Below are positions 42,672 through 50,385 of a stretch of DNA of 64,000 nt, piece by piece. Under the pieces are notes generated by a model. That model worked only from the letters and a program-made list of their open reading frames with translations, made no database searches and had not been told where the DNA came from. The translations under genes were made by a program, and so were the position numbers. The stretch's first letter is position 1, and every line of letters starts with the position of its first letter. Location of the stretch: assembly GCA_910588905.1 (NCBI GenBank), contig CAJURZ010000001.1:53769-117768 (forward strand), in the 5' to 3' direction. This DNA is from an uncultured Eggerthellaceae bacterium. Its GTDB lineage: Bacteria > Actinomycetota > Coriobacteriia > Coriobacteriales > Eggerthellaceae.

Positions 42672-43910
42672 ATGGCAGACGAAGAATACTCTTTGATCGA
42701 AGCGCTACAGATGCTTGCGCACGAGCGCAAGATCGACGAGTTCTATATCATCGAACGCCTGGAGGATTCTCTGGCGCGCAGTTATGAGCGCATCTTGGAC
42801 CTGGATCATGATGCCCGGGTGACCATCGATCGCCAGACGGGCAAGATCTACGTCTACGAGTTGGTCCCGGTAGGGGAGCCCGAGGTCCGGATCGACCCTG
42901 AGACGGGGCTCGAGGAGCATATCTACTCTGAGTTCGAAGAGCGGGATGTGACCCCGGGTGACATCAGCCGCATCGCTGCCCAGAACGCCAAGAGCGTCAT
43001 CTCCTCCATCGTACGCGATGCTGCCCGCAAGTCCATCTATGAGGAGTTCTCCGATCGAGTGGGGGACCTCATCACCGGCACGGTGCTCCAGGGGACCCAG
43101 GATTTCACCATCATCAAGATCCGTGATGGCGTCGAGGCGGAGCTGCCTCACTACGACACCAAGCGCAACCCCGCTGAGCGCAACGAACGGCCCTCCAATG
43201 AGCACTATCGCCACAACCAGCGTCTGAAGGTGCTCATCATAGACGTGCGGGACCCATCGGGTGAGCAAACGCGGGCGCGGGGAGAGCAATCCCGTCCCAC
43301 TATCATCGTCTCACGTACGCACCCTGATCTGATTCGCCGCCTCTTCGAGATAGAGGTGCCTGAGATCTACGACGGCATCGTGGAGATCAAATCCATTGCT
43401 CGAGAGCCCGGAGCCCGCTCCAAGGTGGCTGTGGCCTCCCGAGAGCCTAATCTTGACCCCGTAGGCGCCTGCGTTGGTCCGAAGGGATCGCGCGTGCGCA
43501 TGGTGGTAGAGGAGCTGCGCAACGAGCGCGTGGATGTCATCCAGTGGAGCGATGACCCAGCCACCTACGTGGCCAACGCCCTCTCTCCGGCCCGGGTGTC
43601 CCATGTCTCCATCGATCCGGACAACAACTATGCTACGGTCATCGTGCCGGACGATCAGCTCTCTTTGGCCATCGGCAAAGAGGGACAGAACGCCCGTTTG
43701 GCCGCTCGGCTCACCGGCTGGCACATAGACATCAAATCCGCCAGCTTCCAGGGGGAGCCCCTGGAGGGTAACGATAGCCTGATCGATGACGATGAGACCT
43801 TCGATGACGATTTCTGCAGCTACGTCAGCGAAGACGGCACGCGGTGCCGCAACCATGCTCGCGAGGGTTCCCGCTATTGCGGTGTCCATGCAGCGTGCGA
43901 TGAGGGCTAG
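42672..43910 (+). CDS. nusA: Transcription termination/antitermination factor NusA with C-terminal zinc-knuckle motif
   Basis: NusA binds RNA polymerase and modulates pausing and termination. The 412-residue protein has the N-terminal domain (residues 1-130), an S1 domain (GDLITGTVLQGTQDFTIIK near 132), and two KH domains (DPVGACVGPKGSRVRMVVEEL and SLAIGKEGQNARLAARLTGW). The last 35 residues carry C382-x9-C392-x10-C403-x2-H406, a zinc-binding pattern not found in textbook NusA. The C-terminal acidic repeats of Escherichia coli NusA are absent. It is the second gene of the rimP operon. Confidence 0.96.
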   Translation: MADEEYSLIEALQMLAHERKIDEFYIIERLEDSLARSYERILDLDHDARVTIDRQTGKIYVYELVPVGEPEVRIDPETGLEEHIYSEFEERDVTPGDISRIAAQNAKSVISSIVRDAARKSIYEEFSDRVGDLITGTVLQGTQDFTIIKIRDGVEAELPHYDTKRNPAERNERPSNEHYRHNQRLKVLIIDVRDPSGEQTRARGEQSRPTIIVSRTHPDLIRRLFEIEVPEIYDGIVEIKSIAREPGARSKVAVASREPNLDPVGACVGPKGSRVRMVVEELRNERVDVIQWSDDPATYVANALSPARVSHVSIDPDNNYATVIVPDDQLSLAIGKEGQNARLAARLTGWHIDIKSASFQGEPLEGNDSLIDDDETFDDDFCSYVSEDGTRCRNHAREGSRYCGVHAACDEG

Positions 43911-43943
43911 CAGGTTTCGGATGACCGAACGGAAGGTACGCGT

Positions 43944-44228
43944 TTGAGGCGTGAGAGAACATGCATAGGTTGCAGGAGGATCGCCCCTAAGGGGTCACTG
44001 CATCGGATCTACCGGGACAGTCTCGGCAAGGCAGCCCTTGACCAGACGGGCAGAGGGCCGGGTCGAGGCGCCTATGTATGCTCAGTGGACTGCCTTGATA
44101 CCGCTTCAGCCGCTCGTCGGCTGTCAGCGGCGCTGCGCTGCAAGATAGACCAGAGAACGCAAGAAGAGATACTGAGGGATCTGAGAGAAGCGGTTCACGC
44201 TGAGGTTCACGGATGCGAGGGATGCTAG
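43944..44228 (+). CDS. rnpM: YlxR family protein (RNase P modulator RnpM)
   Basis: The 94-residue basic protein has the YlxR signature RTCIGCRRIAPKGSLHRI near residues 5-22 and the GRGAYVC segment near 40. In Bacillus, YlxR binds the RNase P RNA and lowers its activity. The start appears to be a TTG at 43944 preceded by GGAAGG at 7 nt; no ATG or GTG is in frame nearby. It lies in the usual place between nusA and infB, with infB beginning immediately after the stop. The L7Ae-like gene (ylxQ) often found here in Bacillota is missing. Confidence 0.85.
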   Translation: MRRERTCIGCRRIAPKGSLHRIYRDSLGKAALDQTGRGPGRGAYVCSVDCLDTASAARRLSAALRCKIDQRTQEEILRDLREAVHAEVHGCEGC

Positions 44229-46955
44229 ATGGCTGGAATGCGAGTACATGAACTAGCAAAGGAATATGAGCTCACGAGCAAGGAGATGCTCACGCGTCTT
44301 CGCGATAACGGGATCGCTGCGAAATCCCATGCCTCCATCCTGTCTGATGAGGATATCGCGAAGATCCGTGAGACCTTCGAGCCGGAGGTCCTCCAACGCT
44401 CGGGGGATCTGAAAGACGAAGAGCGGGCGGCCATCGAAGAGGAGCAGAAGAAGGTCGAAGCCGAGAAGGCGAAAGAGGAAGCAGAGCGCAAGGCAGCTGT
44501 GGAAAAGGAGCTGGCTGAGCGCAAGGCGGCCAAGGAAGCCCGCGGCGAATCCTCAGAGAGCGCTCCCGCGGCGAAGGATAAGGTTGTCAAGAAGATCGAG
44601 ACGAAAGCCTCTGGATTCGAGAGCCTAGCTTCGCAGATAGAGAACGAGAAGAAGCGGGTAGAGCGCGAGAAGGCCGAAGCCAAGGCCCGCGCCGCCGCCG
44701 AGAAGCGCGCGGCTGAAGTGGCCAAGAAGCAGGCCATCGAAGAGAAGCTGCGCCACCGCAATCAGAAGAGTGCCAAGGCCCAACCGGAGGAGAAGCCTGC
44801 GAAAGCTGCGGCCGCCGCCACAGCCCAACCAGCTCAGGCGAAATTCAGCTCACTCTTGTCGCAGATCGAATCCGAGCAAGCCCGCATCCAAGCCCAGAAG
44901 GAAGCCAACCACGCAGCAACGGCTCCCAAGGGCAAGAAGGGGAAGAAGAGCAAGCATCAGAGCGTTCCCGAGCTGGAATCCCAAGGGGCTCAAGGCGAAG
45001 ACCGCTACGCCCAGATGGCCGTTCAGGCCGAACAGCTCCAGCGTGACAAGGTGCTGGCTGAGGCCCGAGCTGCCGTAGCAGCCGCAGCGGGCAACAGCGA
45101 GGGGGAGGGAAGGCGCAAGAAGCGCAAGCAGAAGCGCGAAGCCGAGGCCCGGGAGCGGGCAGAAGCCCAAGCGATCGAGCGCGGCATAGATCCTACTTTG
45201 GTGCTGGATGATTCCGTAGTAGAGGTGCCCCAAGGCGCAACCGTCGGCAAGCTGGCCGAGCTTCTGGGCGTTCAGCCCAATGACATCATCAAACGGCTCT
45301 TCATGTTGGGGCAGGCTCTCACCGTCACCCAATCCATGAGCGATGATCTGATAGAGATCGTGGCCGATGATATGGGCCGCAAGGTGCGCGTGGTCTCTCC
45401 TGAAGAGGAGTACGTCGTCGTCTACAACGACACCGAGGATGATCTGAAGCCCCGTCCGCCGGTGGTCACTGTCATGGGTCACGTCGACCACGGCAAGACC
45501 TCTTTGCTGGATGCCATCCGTGACACCGGTGTAGTGGCCAGCGAAGCTGGTGGCATCACCCAGCACATCGGCGCATCGGTGGTGGATATCAATGGTCGCC
45601 AGATCACCTTCATCGATACGCCAGGCCATGAGGCATTCACCGCCATGCGTGCCCGCGGTGCTCAGGTGACCGATGTCATCGTGCTGGTGGTAGCTGCTGA
45701 TGACGGTGTGATGCCCCAGACCATCGAGGCCATCAACCATGCGAAGGCGGCCAATGTGCCCATCGTGGTGGCCGTGAACAAGATCGATAAGGATGGAGCC
45801 AACCCTGACCGCGTGCGTCAGGAGCTGACCGAATACGAGGTCATCCCTGAGGAGTGGGGCGGCTCCAATATGTTCGTCAACGTATCTGCCAAGAAGGGGC
45901 TCCATATAGATGACCTGCTGGAGACCATCATCCTCCAGGCAGATGTGCTTGAGCTGAAGGCCAACCCGGATGCATTGGCATCAGGCTTCGTCATCGAGGC
46001 GAATCTGGACAAGGGCCGCGGTCCTGTAGCCACCGTGCTCGTCCAGCGAGGCACCCTCCATCCCGGAGATGCCGTGGTGGCAGGTACCTCCTATGGCCAT
46101 GTGCGCGCCCTGGTGGACCCGCGCGGCAACCACGTGGATGAGGCGCTGCCCTCTGATCCGGTGGAGATCCTGGGCCTGAACTCCGTGCCGGTGGCGGGCG
46201 ATGAGTTCCGTGTCTTCGAAGACGAGCGCGATGCCCGCAAGCTAGCGGAGGAGCGTGCTCTGCGTGAGCGCTTGGCCGAACAGCAGCACACTTCCCATAT
46301 GAGCCTAGATGACCTGTTCAGCCGCATCGAGGAGGGTAAGCAGACCGACTTGAACCTCATCATCAAGGCGGATGTCCAAGGCTCCATCGAAGCCCTCCGG
46401 GATGCGTTCGAGAAGATGGATCAATCCGAGGTGCGCATCAATATCGTCCATTCGGCTGTGGGTGGCATCACCGAGACGGATGTGACCTTGGCCGCAGCAT
46501 CAGATGCCATCATCATCGGCTTCAATGTCCGTCCCACGGGCAAATCCCGTCAGCAGGCCGAGAAGGAGAAGGTGGACGTTCGCCTCTACCGGGTCATCTA
46601 TCAGGCCATAGAGGACATCAACGCTGCACGGGTGGGCCTGCTCTCTCCGGATATCGTGGAGGCGGATACTGGTATCGCCGAGGTGCGTGAGACCTTCAAG
46701 GTTCCGAAGGTGGGCCTCATCGCCGGTTGCTACGTGCTCGAAGGCGAGATATCCCGTGACGACAAGGTGCGCGTGGTGCGTGACGGTACCGTGGTCTATG
46801 AGGGCGACATCGCCTCTCTGCGCCGCTTCAAGGATGATGTGAAGACGGTGTCCCATGGCTACGAATGTGGCATCGGGATAACAGGTTTCCAAGACATAAA
46901 GGTAGGCGACACCATCGAGGGGTACACTGTCAAGGAAGTCGAGCGCACGGAATAG
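44229..46955 (+). CDS. infB: Translation initiation factor IF-2
   Basis: IF-2 is the GTPase that places initiator tRNA on the ribosome. The 908-residue protein starts with an IF2N domain (MRVHELAKEYELTSKEMLTRLRDNGI), followed by an Ala/Glu/Lys-rich coiled stretch (residues about 60-330), a second IF2N-like domain (VPQGATVGKLAELLGVQPNDIIKRL), and the G domain with GHVDHGKTSLL near 417, DTPGHE near 462 and NKID near 517. The C-terminal domains (VEADTGIAEVRETFKVPKVGLIAGCYV) are complete. It begins directly after the rnpM stop. Confidence 0.97.
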   Translation: MAGMRVHELAKEYELTSKEMLTRLRDNGIAAKSHASILSDEDIAKIRETFEPEVLQRSGDLKDEERAAIEEEQKKVEAEKAKEEAERKAAVEKELAERKAAKEARGESSESAPAAKDKVVKKIETKASGFESLASQIENEKKRVEREKAEAKARAAAEKRAAEVAKKQAIEEKLRHRNQKSAKAQPEEKPAKAAAAATAQPAQAKFSSLLSQIESEQARIQAQKEANHAATAPKGKKGKKSKHQSVPELESQGAQGEDRYAQMAVQAEQLQRDKVLAEARAAVAAAAGNSEGEGRRKKRKQKREAEARERAEAQAIERGIDPTLVLDDSVVEVPQGATVGKLAELLGVQPNDIIKRLFMLGQALTVTQSMSDDLIEIVADDMGRKVRVVSPEEEYVVVYNDTEDDLKPRPPVVTVMGHVDHGKTSLLDAIRDTGVVASEAGGITQHIGASVVDINGRQITFIDTPGHEAFTAMRARGAQVTDVIVLVVAADDGVMPQTIEAINHAKAANVPIVVAVNKIDKDGANPDRVRQELTEYEVIPEEWGGSNMFVNVSAKKGLHIDDLLETIILQADVLELKANPDALASGFVIEANLDKGRGPVATVLVQRGTLHPGDAVVAGTSYGHVRALVDPRGNHVDEALPSDPVEILGLNSVPVAGDEFRVFEDERDARKLAEERALRERLAEQQHTSHMSLDDLFSRIEEGKQTDLNLIIKADVQGSIEALRDAFEKMDQSEVRINIVHSAVGGITETDVTLAAASDAIIIGFNVRPTGKSRQQAEKEKVDVRLYRVIYQAIEDINAARVGLLSPDIVEADTGIAEVRETFKVPKVGLIAGCYVLEGEISRDDKVRVVRDGTVVYEGDIASLRRFKDDVKTVSHGYECGIGITGFQDIKVGDTIEGYTVKEVERTE

Positions 46956-46989
46956 CGCTCGAGCATCCTTGGATAGAGGAGGTCGCATC

Positions 46990-47367
46990 ATGAAAGAGGG
47001 AAACCGCAAAGCAGATGAGCAAGCCCGCGAGGTCATCTCCAGCATCCTCTTGTTCGATGTATCCGATCCGCGCCTGGAGATGGTCACCATCACCAGCTGC
47101 AAGGTGAGCTATGATCGCGCCTATGCGGACGTCTACTTCACCTGTGAGGCTGATCGCTACCCTGAGGTGCAGGCTGCTCTTGATTCCGCCAAAGGCCATA
47201 TCCGCTCTCTCATGGCGAAGAAGTTGGATTGGAAGCAGGCGCCAGAACTGCGCTTCCACGTAGATGATACGGTAGATGCCGCAGAGAAGCTCGGGCGCTA
47301 CCTTGATGCAGAGAAGCAGCGTCAAGCTGCTTACGAGAAGACCGCAGGCATTGGCGAAGAATACTGA
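46990..47367 (+). CDS. rbfA: Ribosome-binding factor A
   Basis: RbfA binds immature 30S subunits. The 125-residue protein has the single KH-like domain with ISSILLFDVSDPRLEMVTITSCKVSYDRAYADVYFT near residues 15-60 and the LRFHVDDTVD segment near 95. GAGGAGG lies 8 nt before the ATG at 46990, better than the earlier in-frame start at 46969. Confidence 0.94.
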   Translation: MKEGNRKADEQAREVISSILLFDVSDPRLEMVTITSCKVSYDRAYADVYFTCEADRYPEVQAALDSAKGHIRSLMAKKLDWKQAPELRFHVDDTVDAAEKLGRYLDAEKQRQAAYEKTAGIGEEY

Positions 47368-47374
47368 GAGGACC

Positions 47375-48361
47375 ATGGTCGGTTCTATGGAGCAAGCCTC
47401 TTTCGCTGCCATCGCCCAGGCACTGCGTACCCACGATGACTTCATCGTCTGTGGGCACGTGAGCCCTGATGGTGATTGCATTGGCTCTGTCTTAGGGATG
47501 ACCGCCATCCTCAAGGCCCTCGGGAAGGAAGTCCAGCCGGTCGTGGCTCTGAAGGAGCCTTTGGATGCTGCACTCCTGAGCATCCCCGGTGCATCTTCTC
47601 TGGTGAACGTCTCGGAAGCCCATCCGGCTGCTACCTTCATCTCTGTGGATGCTTCCGGTGATGACCGGCTGGGGCAAGCTGCCTGCGCATTGCGGCAAGG
47701 TGCCCAGTTCACCATCACCCTCGATCATCATGAGGTGTCAGAATGCCCAGCGGATATCTTCCATATAGACCCATCGGCCCCCTCTGCCACCTGCCTTGTC
47801 TGGGAAGTGGCGAAGGCGGCGGGGGTGCCGCTTGGTCCAGAGCTGGCCGGTCCTTGCTATACGGGCCTCATGACCGATACGGGCCGCTTCCAGTATCAGA
47901 ATGCTGATCAGCGGGCTTTCGCTTTGGCCTCTGAGATGGTCGCCACGGGAATCAGCGTTTCTGGCATATCCACCGCCTTCTACCAGAGCAAGACCTTGGC
48001 CGCCGTACAGATGGAGTCCCTTGTCGTCCAGCATATGGAGCTCTTGGGTGACGGCTCCGTTGCTCTCAGCTTCCTCTCCCAAGAGGATATGGATCGCTAC
48101 GGTGCCAGCTATGCTGATTGCGAAGGGGCCATAGATGTCCTGCGCTCCTTGGGTCAGGTGAGCGTGGTCTGCATCCTGAAGGTGCGAGGAGATGAGGTGC
48201 GCGGCAGCCTGCGCGCGAAGGATGGGACCGATGTGGCCGCCATCGCTGGCCTCTTCGGTGGAGGAGGCCATAAGGCCGCTGCGGGCTTCACCCTGCCTGG
48301 CCCCTTGGACAAGGCCATCGTGCAGGTCAAAGCCGCACTCCAGGGATCCCTCGGCTGCTAG
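47375..48361 (+). CDS. nrnA: DHH-family phosphoesterase (oligoribonuclease NrnA-like)
   Basis: The 328-residue protein has the DHH/DHHA1 layout: CGHVSPDGDCIGS near residues 23-35, VDASG near 86, LDHHE near 110, TDTGRFQYQN near 161 and the DHHA1 GGGGHKAAAGF near 305. NrnA-type enzymes degrade short oligoribonucleotides or pAp. Its place between rbfA and truB is the standard one. The start is either the ATG at 47375 or that at 47387; the GAGAGGA sequence sits close to the first. Confidence 0.9.
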   Translation: MVGSMEQASFAAIAQALRTHDDFIVCGHVSPDGDCIGSVLGMTAILKALGKEVQPVVALKEPLDAALLSIPGASSLVNVSEAHPAATFISVDASGDDRLGQAACALRQGAQFTITLDHHEVSECPADIFHIDPSAPSATCLVWEVAKAAGVPLGPELAGPCYTGLMTDTGRFQYQNADQRAFALASEMVATGISVSGISTAFYQSKTLAAVQMESLVVQHMELLGDGSVALSFLSQEDMDRYGASYADCEGAIDVLRSLGQVSVVCILKVRGDEVRGSLRAKDGTDVAAIAGLFGGGGHKAAAGFTLPGPLDKAIVQVKAALQGSLGC

Positions 48362-48367
48362 GCACCC

Positions 48368-49369
48368 ATGAAGAGGGGACAGACCGATCTGAGCCTGCTG
48401 TTGGCTGTAGATAAACCTGCGGGCATGACCTCCCATGATGTGGTGAACCGCGTTCGGAGGATCTTCGGTGAGAAGAGGGTGGGGCACGCTGGCACCCTCG
48501 ATCCCATGGCCCAAGGCGTGCTGATCGTGCTCGTCGGTCCCGCTAGCCGCCTCAATTCTCTGTTGGGATCCCAACGAAAGGGCTACGAGGCGCGCATCTG
48601 CTTCGGAGCCGCCACTGATACCGATGACGCTGAGGGCAGTGTGATCCGCACCGCTCCCGTGCCTTCCCAGATGCTCGACCCGCTTTTCGCCCAAAGCGTG
48701 CTGGAAAGGTTCCTAGGGCCGCAGATGCAGATGCCCCCTGCCTATTCCGCCATCAAGAAGGACGGTGTCAAGTCCTATGCTGCAGCCCGAAAGGGCACTG
48801 TGCTTCACTTGGAGCCCCGTCCCATCAAGGTAGGCCGTGCCGAGTTGCTCAGGGTGGGGGAAGAGGAAGGCAGCCTCTTCTGGGATGTGGCCTTCCAGGT
48901 GTCCAAGGGTACCTATATCCGTTCGCTCGCCCGGGATATCGGCAAGGCGGCAGGCACTGAAGCGCATCTGAGCTCGCTCATCCGTACTCAGAGCGGCCGC
49001 ATCACCCTAGAGGACTGTGCCTCTCTCGATGCCTTGGAAGCCCTAAGGGAGCGCGCATGCCTTGATCCGGTCAAGGTCCTGGGCTTGCGCTTCGCCTACC
49101 TTGAAGGCCGCGAGCGCGAAGGCGTCAGCCATGGCATGCAGCTTCCTTCTGCTACCGTGCGGCTCCATGAGCATACCCATGATCCCCTCCATAGCCCGTG
49201 CGCCTGTACGGCAGGGGTAGTGGAATCATGTATCCCACCTACGCCCGGGGAACAAGTGCTGATGCTGAGCACCGATCATGTCCTGGCTGTGTATCGCTTC
49301 GATGGGGGCAAGGATGCCTACGTCCCTGAGTGCGTCTTCTCGAAGGGGGTCTCCCGTGGGGTCATCTGA
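48368..49369 (+). CDS. truB: tRNA pseudouridine-55 synthase
   Basis: TruB makes pseudouridine 55 in the T loop of tRNAs. The 333-residue protein has the N-terminal VDKPAGMTSHDVVNRVRR, the catalytic Asp in GHAGTLDPMAQGVLIV near residues 38-53, and the YEARICFGAATDTDDAEG segment. The C-terminal region is longer than in some relatives and resembles a PUA-like domain. ribF begins inside its last codons. Confidence 0.93.
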   Translation: MKRGQTDLSLLLAVDKPAGMTSHDVVNRVRRIFGEKRVGHAGTLDPMAQGVLIVLVGPASRLNSLLGSQRKGYEARICFGAATDTDDAEGSVIRTAPVPSQMLDPLFAQSVLERFLGPQMQMPPAYSAIKKDGVKSYAAARKGTVLHLEPRPIKVGRAELLRVGEEEGSLFWDVAFQVSKGTYIRSLARDIGKAAGTEAHLSSLIRTQSGRITLEDCASLDALEALRERACLDPVKVLGLRFAYLEGREREGVSHGMQLPSATVRLHEHTHDPLHSPCACTAGVVESCIPPTPGEQVLMLSTDHVLAVYRFDGGKDAYVPECVFSKGVSRGVI

Positions 49370-50276
49370 GATACGCACCCTGCCCTCGCACCCTCTCTTC
49401 CCGGGGACATCCTGCGCTTTCGGCGTCTTCGACGGCCTCCATCAAGGCCATCGGTTCATCCTGGAGAAGACCCTGGACGAAGCCCACGCCCAGGGCAGAA
49501 CATCCATGATCATCACCTTCGACATAGATCCCGATGAGGTATTCGCTCCTGGGAAGCTGGGAAAGCTCATGAGCAATGAAGACCGCTTGACGCATCTGGC
49601 TGCCTCCGGTGTTGGCGAGGTGGTCACCATCGTCTTCGATGAGACCGTGCGCACCATGCAGCCGGAGAGGTTCTTGGATGCGCTGTTCTCCTCAGGGGCT
49701 CCCAAGATGCTGTTCGTAGGGGAGGATCTCAGATTCGGGTGCCAGGCTTCAGGGGATGTCAGCCTACTCAAAGCCTGGGGTGACGATCACGGCATGGAGG
49801 TGGTTGCTCTGCCGCTCTTCCAGCAGGAAGGACATCCTGTGACCTCCACGCGCATCCGGGCGCTCATCTCGGAGGGCAAGGTAGAAGAGGCGGGAAGGCT
49901 CTTAGGGCAGCCCTTCGCCTTGTCAGGTAAGGTAGTGGCCGGACGCCAGGTGGGCCGTGAGATGGGCATCGCTACAGCGAACCTGCAGGTTCCCGCCGAA
50001 GGCCTCATCCCAGCCGATGGGGTCTATGCAGGGTATGCTATCGTCGACGGACAACGCTTCAAGGCGGCCATATCCGTAGGGGTTCCTGTGACCTTCGAAG
50101 GGGTTCACAACCACACAGTGGAAGCCCATCTGCTGGGGTTCTCCGGGGACATCTATGCTGAAGAGCTCACACTCCAGTTCATCCGCTATCTGCGCCCCAT
50201 GATCAAATTCGACGGTCCTGAGGCGCTGGCATCCCAGATCCGACAAGACATAGAGGCTACCTCCCAGCTCCCCTGA
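49356..50276 (+). CDS. ribF: Bifunctional riboflavin kinase/FAD synthetase
   Basis: RibF phosphorylates riboflavin to FMN and adenylates it to FAD. The 306-residue product has the nucleotidyltransferase motif FGVFDGLHQGHRFIL near residues 23-36, STRIRALISEGKVEEA near 165 and the kinase domain with GIATANLQVPAEGLIPADGVYAGYA near 207-230. The GTG at 49356 overlaps the truB end; no good ATG is available. It is the last gene of the rimP operon. Confidence 0.92.
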   Translation: MGSSEIRTLPSHPLFPGTSCAFGVFDGLHQGHRFILEKTLDEAHAQGRTSMIITFDIDPDEVFAPGKLGKLMSNEDRLTHLAASGVGEVVTIVFDETVRTMQPERFLDALFSSGAPKMLFVGEDLRFGCQASGDVSLLKAWGDDHGMEVVALPLFQQEGHPVTSTRIRALISEGKVEEAGRLLGQPFALSGKVVAGRQVGREMGIATANLQVPAEGLIPADGVYAGYAIVDGQRFKAAISVGVPVTFEGVHNHTVEAHLLGFSGDIYAEELTLQFIRYLRPMIKFDGPEALASQIRQDIEATSQLP

Positions 50277-50348
50277 AGGTCATGCGCCCGTCAGGGCCGA
50301 CCATCTGCTGATTGATGGCCGCTTGTCAGGTCGTTTTCCTGTACATTC

Positions 50349-50372
50349 TCCCTCATATGTGTCCTTGAGGGA
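50349..50372 (+). promoter_or_regulatory. Hairpin abutting the hppA ribosome-binding site
   Basis: TCCCTCA (50349-50355) and TGAGGGA (50366-50372) form a perfect 7-bp stem whose last base touches AAAGGTG. It could affect translation of the pyrophosphatase. The rest of the 109-base gap shows no clear terminator for ribF. Confidence 0.45.
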
Positions 50373-50385
50373 AAGGTGTAAGACA

